Below, in pieces: positions 1 through 9,218 of a DNA stretch of 64,000 nt. Position numbers and translations under genes: made by a program. The notes under the pieces are model-generated. The model was given only the letters and a program-made list of their open reading frames with translations, was not told where the DNA came from and did not search any database. Location: positions 186,001-250,000 of the forward strand of contig JBFWVJ010000002.1 in NCBI GenBank assembly GCA_050246795.1, read 5' to 3'. This DNA is from JBFWVJ01 sp050246795. Lineage in GTDB: Bacteria > Patescibacteriota > Gracilibacteria > JAUYGZ01. Each line of letters opens with the position of its first letter. The stretch's first letter is position 1.

Positions 1-2
1 CC

Positions 3-1217
3 AAGAAGCATGGGCAGGCACTGGCGGTATGCTATGTGTTCCCCGAGACTTTTTTGGATTCCGCCTGGCGGCAGCACCATTTTATGATCGAGGGGTTGAA
101 GGAGGTCGAGGAAGAGCTGAGGAAGAAGGGCATTCCCTTTTTTGCCATCCTGGGTGATCCCATAGAGGAACTGCCGAAGTTCATCCAACGGGAAAAAATC
201 GGCGGCGTGGTGACAGATTTCACTCCCTTACGCTTGCCGAGGAAATGGCGCGAGTCGATCGCGAAGCAGCTGAAGGTGCCGATGGTCGAGGTGGACACGC
301 GCAACATTGTGCCGGTCTGGGAGGCGTCTCCGAAGCTGGAGTTTGGGGCTTACACGCTGCGGCCGAAGATTCACAAAAAGTTGGACGAATTCTTGGAGGA
401 GTTTCCGAAGCTCGCGAAGCATTCACCGGAATGGCAAAAGAAGGTGAAGGCGGTGGACTGGGCGAAGGTCGAGCAGTTTTTGGAAATGGATCGGAGCGTG
501 GAGCCGGTGGACTGGATCAAGCCGGGAGAGAAGGCGGCGCATCGGATGCTCAAAAAGTTTTTGGAGCAGAAATTGCCGGACTATGAAAAGCGCAACGACC
601 CCAATGAAGACGTGCTCTCGAACCTCTCGCCCTACCTGCACTTCGGGATGATTTCCGCGCAACGGGTGGCGCTCGAGGCGCAGGCGTTTGAGAAGAACAT
701 CACCGCTCAAGAAAGCTTTCTCGAAGAGCTCATCGTTCGCCGCGAACTGGCCGACAATTTTTGCTTTTACAATCCGAATTATGACACTCCGAAAGGGTTT
801 CCCGACTGGGCGAAGAAGACGCTCGATGAGCATCGCGGTGACGACCGGGAGTTTGTGTACACCTTGAAAGAATTCGAAGAAGCCCGCACGCATGATCCGC
901 TTTGGAACGCCTGCCAGCGGCAGATGCTCCAGACGGGGAAAATGCATGGCTACATGCGGATGTACTGGGGCAAGAAGATCCTCGAATGGACCAAATCACC
1001 TGAAGAGGCGATGAAGATCGCCATCAATCTGAATGACAAGTGGGAGCTCGACGGGCGCGACTCCAACGGCTACGTCGGCATTGCCTGGTCTATCGGCGGC
1101 GTCCACGATCGTGCCTGGGGCGAGCGGGAGGTCTTTGGGAAGGTGCGGTATATGAATGACAAGGGCGCGAAGCGGAAGTTTGATGTGGAGGAGTATGTGG
1201 GGAGGTGGGGGGGCTAA
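3..1217 (+). CDS. phr: Class II deoxyribodipyrimidine photolyase, 5' end missing
   Basis: Light-driven repair of cyclobutane pyrimidine dimers using FAD. The reading frame is open to the left edge: codons before the GTG at 36 encode KKHGQALAVCY, which continues the alpha/beta photolyase domain, so the true start lies outside the window and roughly 50 or more residues are missing. The C-terminal signature DGRDSNGYVG followed by WSIGGVHDRAWGE and FGKVRYM (about 55 residues from the end) is typical of class II enzymes and contributes to the FAD and DNA-binding region. Family members are usually 430-480 residues. No neighbour suggests an operon; the next gene is on the other strand. Class is confident; repair activity is inferred from the family. 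Confidence 0.93.
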   Translation, partial: KKHGQALAVCYVFPETFLDSAWRQHHFMIEGLKEVEEELRKKGIPFFAILGDPIEELPKFIQREKIGGVVTDFTPLRLPRKWRESIAKQLKVPMVEVDTRNIVPVWEASPKLEFGAYTLRPKIHKKLDEFLEEFPKLAKHSPEWQKKVKAVDWAKVEQFLEMDRSVEPVDWIKPGEKAAHRMLKKFLEQKLPDYEKRNDPNEDVLSNLSPYLHFGMISAQRVALEAQAFEKNITAQESFLEELIVRRELADNFCFYNPNYDTPKGFPDWAKKTLDEHRGDDREFVYTLKEFEEARTHDPLWNACQRQMLQTGKMHGYMRMYWGKKILEWTKSPEEAMKIAINLNDKWELDGRDSNGYVGIAWSIGGVHDRAWGEREVFGKVRYMNDKGAKRKFDVEEYVGRWGG

Positions 1218-1352
1218 ATTTAAGATCTATCAACGCGTGGCAGATCAAACGATACATTTCCCAGATCAAAATTCACTGTCACAAAGGGGATTGGGACTGT
1301 CGGAGGAGGCAGCGGCAGGCGGTGATGAATTGGGGGGATGGGGGGGGGTGAA

Positions 1353-1769
1353 CTAGTTTAAAGTAAATTTTTTCTCTTTTGGCTTAAAAACAATTTTATC
1401 GAATTGATTTATAAAACCAAAAAAACCTAAAATAACCGGTTCCTGTTTTTCAGCATAAAAAATGTGTGTTTTCCAACTTTTGGCACGAAAGCCATCTTGT
1501 GAGATAGTGATTTGGACCGGCTTTGGTGAGGGATAAATATAAAATGTATCACCTCCAGCAGCACTAGTTTTCATTTTAGACTTTAGATCTATTTTGTGAT
1601 TAAAAATTTCTGCAAATTCTAAAGAAAAAATGCATTTATCTGAACCCGTATCTAACAAACACGGGCCGACTGTCTGTCTTGTCTTATCTGCTTCTACTAA
1701 AACTGAAACTTCAGGCCTATAAACAATCTCGCCACTTTCTAAAGTGTATTTTCTGTATAAAAATTCCAT
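1353..1769 (-). CDS. Retropepsin-like aspartyl protease-fold protein
   Basis: A 138-residue protein with one aspartyl-protease signature: LLDTGSDKCIF, catalytic Asp about residue 40, followed near the C-terminus by a hydrophobic VILGFFGFINQFD segment that resembles the second conserved ILG-type strand of retropepsins. One active-site Asp per chain means it would have to dimerise to be active, as retroviral proteases do. There is no signal peptide. Its ATG overlaps the stop of the upstream small gene (TAATG), indicating translational coupling. The substrate is unknown; a two-gene toxin-antitoxin-like or self-regulating module is possible but unproven. Confidence 0.7.
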   Translation of the reverse strand: MEFLYRKYTLESGEIVYRPEVSVLVEADKTRQTVGPCLLDTGSDKCIFSLEFAEIFNHKIDLKSKMKTSAAGGDTFYIYPSPKPVQITISQDGFRAKSWKTHIFYAEKQEPVILGFFGFINQFDKIVFKPKEKKFTLN

Positions 1770-1957
1770 TAACCAGCAAAAATATGTTTCCCAATAGGTC
1801 CAATTTCAAGCTTTTCTCTATCCTCGACTTTATCAAGTTTTTTTAACAAGGCTTTTAATGAGCTCGCGTAGGCTACTACCTCTTTATGGTTTCTCACAGC
1901 AAGCCATTTGCCTGCATGTTCTTTGGTGTATGTCATTGGAATAAGTTTGTGCTTCAT
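1769..1957 (-). CDS. Small DUF5678-like protein coupled to the retropepsin-like gene
   Basis: A 62-residue soluble protein when started at the ATG at 1957; a TTG five codons upstream (1972) is the alternative. The core EHAGKWLAVRNHKEVVAYA followed by a short helix (LKALLKKLDKV) and GKHIFAG resembles the small DUF5678-type proteins that I associate with retropepsin-like partners in other bacteria. The stop codon overlaps the next start (TAATG), so the two are very likely made together. Function unknown; it could be an inhibitor, substrate adaptor or antitoxin for the protease-like partner. Confidence 0.6.
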   Translation of the reverse strand: MKHKLIPMTYTKEHAGKWLAVRNHKEVVAYASSLKALLKKLDKVEDREKLEIGPIGKHIFAG

Positions 1958-2055
1958 ATTTAAGTCTAGCAAGGTTTTTAATACATTTCTAGGCTTGGTG
2001 TTTCATCAAAAATTAACAATAGCTTTTCATTATTCAATGGTTATTATGTTTTTTG

Positions 2056-2664
2056 ATGCATATAAAGACTCGAATGATTTCTCTTTGGTGGAAAAAACCA
2101 ACAATTATAATCGGTATACTTGGATTACTATTAACAGCTTTAGGTTTGTTTGTATCTTCAGGATACTCTCAACAAGCCAGCATAGTTGGTGACAACAATT
2201 CAGTTCAACAAATAAACGGAGACAACAACATTATTCAAAATGTAGATTTTGGTGATCAAGAAAACAAGCTTTGGAAAGATGCATCTGTTCCTTTGCAGAG
2301 ATTTGTTACTGAATTAAACAACAGAGATTTTGGAGGCGCCAGGAATTTGCTGGATAGAGTCATAAAAAATGAACCTGTGTTCTCAGAGAAGGAACTGGAG
2401 CATTTTATGAATCATGTAGATGGGAAAGTGACCATCAGAGATTTGGCATATGATTCTTCGATCAATAAAGATGAAGAGTTTGTGTCGAGTAGGGGCTTCT
2501 ATTTTTTCCTCCGCTATTTAAAAAATGATCGGCAAGTGATTGAAAAATGGAGAGCGACGAGCGTGAAAAAGAATCAGGAAGAGAATATATGGCTCATTGG
2601 TGAATTGAGATGCGAAGACAAGAAATGCGAAAATGGAAGCCTTCTCGCAGAAACGAATTTTTAG
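2056..2664 (+). CDS. Membrane-anchored protein of unknown function
   Basis: About 202 residues. The N-terminus has a short basic stretch and one hydrophobic helix (TIIIGILGLLLTALGLFV), so it should be anchored with the rest outside, or signal-anchored. Directly after it comes an Asn/Gln-rich stretch with two GDNN motifs (IVGDNNSVQQINGDNNIIQ) like short beta-helical or pentapeptide-like repeats, then an alpha/beta domain of about 140 residues that I do not recognise. The start could be ATG 2056, TTG 2053 or ATG 2074; none has a strong ribosome-binding site. It precedes the hsd operon but has its own transcription unit, because a good promoter lies between them. Confidence 0.6.
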   Translation: MHIKTRMISLWWKKPTIIIGILGLLLTALGLFVSSGYSQQASIVGDNNSVQQINGDNNIIQNVDFGDQENKLWKDASVPLQRFVTELNNRDFGGARNLLDRVIKNEPVFSEKELEHFMNHVDGKVTIRDLAYDSSINKDEEFVSSRGFYFFLRYLKNDRQVIEKWRATSVKKNQEENIWLIGELRCEDKKCENGSLLAETNF

Positions 2665-2724
2665 AGAATCATGAGTTTTATGAAAAATTGATGAAGCGCC
2701 CCTCATATCAGGGGGGAATTTCAA

Positions 2725-2752
2725 TTGTCTAAAAATTTCAAACCCCTACAAT
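2725..2752 (+). promoter_or_regulatory. Sigma70-type promoter for the hsd operon
   Basis: TTGTCT (2725-2730), a 16-nt spacer and TACAAT (2747-2752) match -35 and -10 hexamers. The predicted transcript would start near 2759, giving a leader of about 18 nt before hsdM at 2777. Confidence 0.5.
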
Positions 2753-2776
2753 AAACTCACCTAACACCCCCACCTC

Positions 2777-4357
2777 ATGTCCGAAGAACAAAAACGACTC
2801 TTAGAAAAACAGCTCTGGGGGGTGGCCAATCTGCTTCGGGGGAAGATGAACGCGGATGAGTATAAGAATTATATTCTCGGGTTCATTTTTTATAAGTATT
2901 TGTCGGAACGGTTGGAGCGGTATGCCAATGAAAAACTGCTGGCGAGCGATGATGTAAAGTACGCTGAGATCAATCAGAAAACTGCGGAGGGAAAGGAAAT
3001 GATTGAGGAAGTAAAGATGGCCTGTCTTGGTCATTTGGGGTTTTTCTTAAAGCCAAAGGAGTTGTTTTCGTATCTTGTCAAAAAGGGGAGTGGGCAGATC
3101 AAGGGTGATGACAGTACTTTTATTTTGGAAGACTTGAAGAATGTCTTGAACTCTATCGAGCAGACATCTATGGGGACGGACAGTGAAGATGATTTCAAAG
3201 GTCTTTTCGATGATGTTGATCTGACTTCGAACAAGCTGGGGTCTCGTGAGAATCAGAAGAATGAGGTGATTGTGGACATCCTCAAGCACTTGAACGAAAT
3301 TGATTTTCGGTTGGAGGACGCGAAGGGTGATCTCCTCGGGGATGCTTATGAGTATCTTATTGGGGAATTCGCGGCGGGGGCGGGGAAGAAAGGGGGAGAG
3401 TTTTACACTCCCGCGCAGGTGTCTCGTCTGTTGGCTCGGATTGTTTCTCTGGATAAAAAACGTCTTCGCTCGGTGTACGATCCGACCTGTGGGTCAGGGT
3501 CTTTATTGCTGCGAGTGGCGGAGTATGCCGATGTGGGCCACTACTATGGTCAAGAGCTGAATCCGACGACCTACAATCTCGGCAGGATGAACATGATCCT
3601 GCACGGGGTTCATTATGAAAATTTTGATATTCGCCATGGGGACACGCTCATGGAGGACATGCATGCTGATCTGAAGGCGGAGGCTATCGTGGCGAATCCA
3701 CCATTTTCGGCGAACTGGAAGAGTGATGTTGATCCACAGCTGGTACATGACGACCGATTCTCTCAGTATGGCCGTCTCGCGCCGAAGAGCGCCGCGGACT
3801 ATGCCTTCGTGACACACATGCTTCATCATTTGGCGGACAATGGGACGATGGCGATTGTGTTGCCTCATGGAGCCTTGTTTCGGTCTGGTGCTGAGGGTCA
3901 TATTCGCAAGTACATTATTGAAAATCAAAACTCTCTCGACGCGGTCATTGGACTGCCTCCGAATCTCTTTTATGGTACGTCCATCCCTGCCACGGTGATG
4001 GTGTTTAAAAAGTGCCGAAAGGAAGACGAGGATATTTTGTTCATCGATGCTTCACGGGAATTTGAACGGGGGAAAAACCAGAACCGGCTCACGGATGAGA
4101 ACCTTCAGAAAATTTTTGAGGCCTATGCGGAGCGCAAAGAGATCGAGAAGTATTCGCATCGAGCGAGCATGGAGGAGATTCGGGAAAACGAGTACAACCT
4201 AAATATTCCGAGGTATGTGGATACCTTTGAGGAAGAGGAGGCGGTGGATATACAGGTGGTGGCGAAGGAGTTGAAGAAGTTGAATGATGAGGAGGAAGGT
4301 CTCAAGAAAAAAATCCTCACTTTTTGTGATGAACTGAAAATTGCTCACCCTTTTTAA
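2777..4357 (+). CDS. hsdM: Type I restriction-modification methyltransferase subunit HsdM
   Basis: N6-adenine methyltransferase of a type I system; with HsdS it methylates the host recognition site, and with HsdR it forms the restriction complex. The 526-residue length is normal. An N-terminal HsdM_N helical domain (about 1-160) is followed by the methyltransferase fold with the SAM-binding motif DPTCGSGSLL (235-244) and the catalytic NPPF (307-310). Only two bases separate its stop from hsdS, so the genes form an operon. Intact motifs suggest an active enzyme. Confidence 0.97.
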   Translation: MSEEQKRLLEKQLWGVANLLRGKMNADEYKNYILGFIFYKYLSERLERYANEKLLASDDVKYAEINQKTAEGKEMIEEVKMACLGHLGFFLKPKELFSYLVKKGSGQIKGDDSTFILEDLKNVLNSIEQTSMGTDSEDDFKGLFDDVDLTSNKLGSRENQKNEVIVDILKHLNEIDFRLEDAKGDLLGDAYEYLIGEFAAGAGKKGGEFYTPAQVSRLLARIVSLDKKRLRSVYDPTCGSGSLLLRVAEYADVGHYYGQELNPTTYNLGRMNMILHGVHYENFDIRHGDTLMEDMHADLKAEAIVANPPFSANWKSDVDPQLVHDDRFSQYGRLAPKSAADYAFVTHMLHHLADNGTMAIVLPHGALFRSGAEGHIRKYIIENQNSLDAVIGLPPNLFYGTSIPATVMVFKKCRKEDEDILFIDASREFERGKNQNRLTDENLQKIFEAYAERKEIEKYSHRASMEEIRENEYNLNIPRYVDTFEEEEAVDIQVVAKELKKLNDEEEGLKKKILTFCDELKIAHPF

Positions 4358-4359
4358 GA

Positions 4360-5604
4360 ATGGCTACTGTTACAAAAACATCGGGTGGGAAGAATGTACC
4401 AAGGCTTCGGTTTCCGGAGTTTACTGGTGAGTGGGAGGAGAAGAGTTTGGGTGATATAGCAGAAATCACTTCTAGTAAAAGAGTTTTTTTGTCCGATTAC
4501 GTGCCTGATGGCATTCCGTTTTTCAGGGGTAAAGAAATTTCTGAATTGAAAAGAAGTCGAGTTGCTTCTGATGTTTTATTTATTAAACCAAGCAAGTTCT
4601 TCGAGTTTAAAAAAAAATTTGGAGCACCTCAGTCAGGTGACATACTTATTACTTCAGTAGGAACACTAGGAAACATATTTAGAGTAAACCTTGAATATGA
4701 TTTTTACTTTAAAGATGGAAATTTAATTTGGATGAAGAACCCGATAGTTAATAGCATTTTTCTTGAATTGAATTTAGATTTTCATCGCCGAGATTTACTA
4801 AAAGGGGTAATTGGTTCTACACAAAAAGCACTGACCATTATTGGCATAAAAAGTGTACAAATTCCTTTTCCCACCCTCCCCGAACAACAGAAAATCGCAG
4901 ACTTCCTCTCCACCGTGGACGACTGGATTGAAAACCTCAAGCGAGAAAAAGAGCAGCTGGAGAAGTATAAAAAAGGCATGATGCAACAGATCTTCAGCCA
5001 GGAGATTCGATTCAAGGCTGATGATGGGAATGATTTTCCCGAGTGGGAGGAGAAGAAGTTGGGAGAGGTAGCGAAAATTTATGACGGCACACATCAAACA
5101 CCAAAGTATGTTAAAGAAGGTGTCCCTTTTTATAGCGTAGAACATCTGACTGCAAACAATTTTTCTCAATCAAAATATATTTCTGAGGAAGTTTTTGAAA
5201 ATGAAAACAAACGAGTAAGACTGGAAAAAGGAGATATATTAATGACTCGTATTGGTGATATTGGTACTGCCCGATTAATTGACTGGGATATAAGAGCTTC
5301 CTTTTATGTTAGCTTAGCTCTTATAAAATCAAACTCAGAAGTGATGTCCCGATTTTTGACTCACTACATCCATTCAATGAATTTTCAAAGAGAACTTTGG
5401 AAGAGAGCAATTCATGTCGCATTTCCGAAAAAAATCAATTTGGGCGAAATCAGTCACTGCAAAGTAAAACTTCCATCTTTACCCGAACAACAAAAGATCG
5501 CCAACTTCCTCAGCTCCATTGATACATTCATCGAAGACCGAGCGAAGCAGATTAAGAAGGCGGAGAAATGGAAGAAGGGGCTGATGCAACAACTTTTTGT
5601 TTAA
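4360..5604 (+). CDS. hsdS: Type I restriction-modification specificity subunit HsdS
   Basis: The DNA-recognition subunit (414 residues) carries two target-recognition domains, each beginning with a PEF/PEW-type segment (FPEFTGEWEEKSLGD and DFPEWEEKKLGEVAK). Each ends in the same conserved coiled-coil motif, LPEQQKIADFLS and LPEQQKIANFLS. The duplicated half-subunit layout is standard, so a bipartite target is expected. The two recognition domains are unlike each other and visibly more AT-rich than hsdM and hsdR, as is usual for hsdS genes that exchange domains. The stop overlaps the start of the next gene by 8 nt. Confidence 0.96.
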   Translation: MATVTKTSGGKNVPRLRFPEFTGEWEEKSLGDIAEITSSKRVFLSDYVPDGIPFFRGKEISELKRSRVASDVLFIKPSKFFEFKKKFGAPQSGDILITSVGTLGNIFRVNLEYDFYFKDGNLIWMKNPIVNSIFLELNLDFHRRDLLKGVIGSTQKALTIIGIKSVQIPFPTLPEQQKIADFLSTVDDWIENLKREKEQLEKYKKGMMQQIFSQEIRFKADDGNDFPEWEEKKLGEVAKIYDGTHQTPKYVKEGVPFYSVEHLTANNFSQSKYISEEVFENENKRVRLEKGDILMTRIGDIGTARLIDWDIRASFYVSLALIKSNSEVMSRFLTHYIHSMNFQRELWKRAIHVAFPKKINLGEISHCKVKLPSLPEQQKIANFLSSIDTFIEDRAKQIKKAEKWKKGLMQQLFV

Positions 5605-6244
5605 AAAAATCATCTTGGACAAGACTAGAAAATTAATTAACGAGAACAAAGAGAGATTTCCTGAATTTCAATACTATCATAGTATAATTGACAAAATTGA
5701 AGAAAATATTGAAATAATGCCTGATATTTCTATAGAAAGTTGTAAATCATTAATTGAAGGAGTTTCTAAGACAATTTTAGATAAATTAGGTATCCAATAC
5801 GTAGAAAAAGGTAGAGACGCTCATGAGCCAAGAAAATTATTTGAAAAGGCGTTAGATAGCATTCCTCAATCGGAATCTCATGAACAAGAATTTCTTTCAA
5901 AAGTATCTAATTTAATCTTGCGTATGACAGAAATTAGGAATGCAAGAGGTGATATTTCACATGGAAAGTCTTCTCCTAAAAAAGAGTGCAGTAGTATCAT
6001 TCTTGCTGATTTTATAGCTCAAGTTACAGATAGCTCAGCTCAGTATTTGTTAAAAATTTACTTCAGTGCAGACTTGAGCCCTTTCGAAGAAACAAAGTAT
6101 GAAGATAATGCCGAATTCAATCAAATCTTAGATGACGAATACCCTTTAGATGGCATAATTTCATTCAGCAGGGCATTATTCGAGCAGGATCCCATTTCTT
6201 ATAAAGAACAATTGAAAAATTCTATCGAAAATAACATCGGTTAA
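5597..6244 (+). CDS. Abi-C-like (abortive infection C-terminal domain) protein inside the hsd operon
   Basis: A 215-residue soluble protein with a TTG start that overlaps the hsdS stop. The segment IESCKSLIEGVSKTILDKLG, then about 70 residues later EIRNARGDISHGKSSPKKE, matches the pattern I know from the Abi-C domain (helical, with a conserved RN...HG signature). The gene is AT-rich compared with hsdM and hsdR. It lies between specificity and restriction genes with gaps of -8 and 9 nt, so it is co-transcribed with the system. It may back up restriction with abortive infection or modulate the complex; that role is inferred from position only. Confidence 0.65.
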   Translation: MFKKIILDKTRKLINENKERFPEFQYYHSIIDKIEENIEIMPDISIESCKSLIEGVSKTILDKLGIQYVEKGRDAHEPRKLFEKALDSIPQSESHEQEFLSKVSNLILRMTEIRNARGDISHGKSSPKKECSSIILADFIAQVTDSSAQYLLKIYFSADLSPFEETKYEDNAEFNQILDDEYPLDGIISFSRALFEQDPISYKEQLKNSIENNIG

Positions 6245-6253
6245 CTTGTCACT

Positions 6254-9052
6254 ATGGCTCATCAATCGGAATCGGAATTGGAAAAAACCTTAATCTCTCA
6301 GCTCAATCGGCTGGGTTTTGCGTCGGTGAAGCTGGAAGGAAGTGTTCAATTGGAGGAGAATCTTCGGACTCAACTCGAACGGTTCAATAAGACGACTTTT
6401 TCAGATACCGAATTCAAACGCATTCTGAATCATCTCAAAAAAGGCGACCGGTTTCATAAAGCTAAGACCCTTCGTGACCGTTTTATGTTGGCTCGTGACA
6501 ATGGTGAGACGTTTTACGTACGGTTTTTTAACATGGAGAATTCTTGCAAAAACGAGTACCAGGTGACACAGCAGATCACGCAGACGGGACGGTATGAAAA
6601 CCGATATGATGTCACCTTGCTCATCAACGGTCTGCCGCTTGTACAGGTCGAGCTCAAGCGCCGGGGGATGGAGATGAAGGAGGCGTTTAATCAGATCCAG
6701 CGCTATCATAAACACTCGTTCTCGGGGACGCTCTTCGAGTACGTGCAGATCTTTGTGATCTCCAATGGCGTGAATACCAAATATTTTTCGAATAATCCCC
6801 AGCAGAGTTTTGAGCAGACCTTTTATTGGACCGACAAAGAGAATCGGAAAATTACCAAGCTCGAAGACTTCACTGAAGCGTTTTTGGAAAAGTGCTTTGT
6901 CTCTGAGATGATCGCTGAACATATCGTCCTGGCGGAGGCGACCAAAATCCCGATGGTGATGCGTCCATATCAGTACTTCGCCGTGAAAGAAATCGAGAAG
7001 CGGGTGAAAGAAACGAAGAAGAACGGATATATCTGGCATACGACGGGGTCGGGGAAGACTTTGACCTCTTTTAAAGTGAGCCAAATTCTTTCGAAGATGC
7101 AGGAGGTGAAAAAGGTGCTCTTCGTGGTGGATCGGAAAGACCTGGATATTCAGACGACGAAGGAATTTAATTCTTTTTCTGATGGATCCGTCGACGGTAC
7201 CGACTCCTCGCGCAATCTCGTGAAACAACTCAAGGACAAAAAAACCAAGCTGATCGTGACGACTATTCAAAAGCTGGATATCGCCATCGGACGAGAATCC
7301 TACCTCAAGCAGTTTGAATCCTTGGCGAATGAAAAGGTGGTGATCATCTTCGATGAATGTCATCGCAGTCAGTTCGGACTGACTCACGCCCGAATCAAAG
7401 GGTTTTTCCAGCAAGCGCAGCTCTTCGGCTTTACCGGCACTCCCATCTTCGCCGACAACAGTAATGGCGGTGTCACCACCAAGGACGTCTTCGGCGACTG
7501 CCTTCATAAGTACATCATCACCCATGCCATTTCCGACAATAACGTGCTCGGCTTCGCGGTGGAGTACGTCGGGAAGTATAAGCAAAAAAATCCGGATACC
7601 CTGGACGCGGATATTTTTGCGGACACGCTGGTCGAAGGGATCGATACCAAAGAAGTGCTGGAAAGTGATGCCCGCTTAGAGAAAATTACCGACTACATCT
7701 TGGAAGACTGGAAACGAAAGACGAAAAAAGGAAAGTTCAACGCTCTCTTCGCCGTCTCAAGTGTCGCAGTGCTGAAGCGATACTATAAGCTCTTTAAAAA
7801 GAAAAAACCGAAGGACTTCAAGATCGCCACCATCTTCACCTATCAAGCCAACGAAGACGAAAGCTCCGACATGCTGGACGTAGATGTGTTTGCCGGAGAG
7901 GGGACTCAGGGGAATAAGCACTCCCGGGATTTTTTGGAGAGCTGCATCCAAGACTACAACAAAAACCAGGACACCAACTACAGCACCGATCGTTTTTACG
8001 ATTATTACAAGAACCTTCAGAAACGGATTAAGGACAAAGAGGTAGACTTGGTGCTGGTGGTGAATATGTTCCTGACCGGTTTTGATAGCCAACGATTGAA
8101 TACGCTGTACGTGGATAAGAATTTACGATTTCACGGACTCATTCAAGCCTACTCACGAACGAACCGCCTTTTCAATTCCGACAAGCCTCATGGAAATATC
8201 GTCTCCTTCCGAAACCTCAAGCTGGCAACTGATAAAGCCCTGGCTCTCTTCGGGGACGAAAACGCCAAGGAGGTCGTCTTCAAGAAACCTTACGAAGACC
8301 AAAAACGTGAATTCAAAGAAAAACTCGAAGAACTGCGGGAGAAAACTCCGACCGTCGCTGACGTTGATTCCCTGATGGGCGAAGAGGAAAAAGCGGAATT
8401 TGTAAAATCATTCCGAGACCTCCTCCGGGTGAAAGCCTCGCTGGAAACCTTCGCGGAATTCTCATTTCAAGACGTGGGGATAAATGAGCAGGAGTTTTAT
8501 GATTATCAAAGCAAGTACCTCGACATTCATGAAGAACGCAAGAAAAATGAGAACGAAGCGGAGTCGGTGTTGGATCAGATTGATTTTGATCTAGAGCTGA
8601 CCGTAAGGGATATCGTGAACTTTGATTACATCATCCAGCTCCTGGCTGGCTTGAAGAACATCAGCTCCAACGCAGTCCGCAAAAAGAAAACCGATGAGAT
8701 TTTGAAACTCTTTGACCGCGATGTTCAACTCCGAAAAAAGAAAGAGCTCATCAAAAAGTTTATTGAAGAAAATCTGCCGAAGGTGGACAAATCTAAAGAC
8801 GTAGAAAAAGCCTTCAACCAGTTTTGGGCGAGCGAGCGTTCGAAGAACCTCAAAGAGATCGCCGAATCGGAAAATATTCCGCTGAAGAAACTGGAACACG
8901 TCATTTCCGAATACATCTACACGCAAAAGCTCCCCCCGAGCCAAGACATTGCGGATTTACTTCCCCAACAGCCGAAGATCATGGAGCGAAAGACCATCGT
9001 TGGACGGATTAAGAATGCGCTGCAGAGTTTGGTGGAGGTGTTTGAGTGGTAG
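6254..9052 (+). CDS. hsdR: Type I restriction endonuclease subunit HsdR
   Basis: ATP-dependent translocase and endonuclease of the type I complex (932 residues). The N-terminal PD-(D/E)xK nuclease is visible as Asp119 (RYDVTLLINGLPLVQVELK), Glu133 and Lys135, followed by the type I QxxxY motif QIQRY at 147-151. The superfamily 2 motor has Walker A TGSGKT (264-269), DECH (367-370) and FTGTPIF shortly after. The charged C-terminal helical region is expected to bind HsdM/HsdS. All catalytic motifs are present, so restriction should be functional. Confidence 0.97.
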   Translation: MAHQSESELEKTLISQLNRLGFASVKLEGSVQLEENLRTQLERFNKTTFSDTEFKRILNHLKKGDRFHKAKTLRDRFMLARDNGETFYVRFFNMENSCKNEYQVTQQITQTGRYENRYDVTLLINGLPLVQVELKRRGMEMKEAFNQIQRYHKHSFSGTLFEYVQIFVISNGVNTKYFSNNPQQSFEQTFYWTDKENRKITKLEDFTEAFLEKCFVSEMIAEHIVLAEATKIPMVMRPYQYFAVKEIEKRVKETKKNGYIWHTTGSGKTLTSFKVSQILSKMQEVKKVLFVVDRKDLDIQTTKEFNSFSDGSVDGTDSSRNLVKQLKDKKTKLIVTTIQKLDIAIGRESYLKQFESLANEKVVIIFDECHRSQFGLTHARIKGFFQQAQLFGFTGTPIFADNSNGGVTTKDVFGDCLHKYIITHAISDNNVLGFAVEYVGKYKQKNPDTLDADIFADTLVEGIDTKEVLESDARLEKITDYILEDWKRKTKKGKFNALFAVSSVAVLKRYYKLFKKKKPKDFKIATIFTYQANEDESSDMLDVDVFAGEGTQGNKHSRDFLESCIQDYNKNQDTNYSTDRFYDYYKNLQKRIKDKEVDLVLVVNMFLTGFDSQRLNTLYVDKNLRFHGLIQAYSRTNRLFNSDKPHGNIVSFRNLKLATDKALALFGDENAKEVVFKKPYEDQKREFKEKLEELREKTPTVADVDSLMGEEEKAEFVKSFRDLLRVKASLETFAEFSFQDVGINEQEFYDYQSKYLDIHEERKKNENEAESVLDQIDFDLELTVRDIVNFDYIIQLLAGLKNISSNAVRKKKTDEILKLFDRDVQLRKKKELIKKFIEENLPKVDKSKDVEKAFNQFWASERSKNLKEIAESENIPLKKLEHVISEYIYTQKLPPSQDIADLLPQQPKIMERKTIVGRIKNALQSLVEVFEW

Positions 9053-9218
9053 GAAGTATTTTTCGAAAGAAGCAGTCGGTCCTTCCTCTTAAATTTGTGT
9101 AAAAGTAACAAACTCCTGCACTCGTCAATACTTCTTAAATCTTTTGTTCAAAAGTAGCAATAAAATCCTGGCACTTGAAAGTTCAATCTGCTAATTTTCG
9201 GAAGCCTCTTTTATTTCC

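Noticed and set aside
1325..1351. G-run near 1.33 kb as a possible quadruplex or regulatory site
   Set aside because: Irregular runs in a short intergenic stretch, with no dyad or promoter; I see nothing that would assign a role.
6401..7585. A 394-residue frame antisense to hsdR
   Set aside because: Overlaps essential helicase motifs of hsdR on the other strand and lacks any domain pattern.
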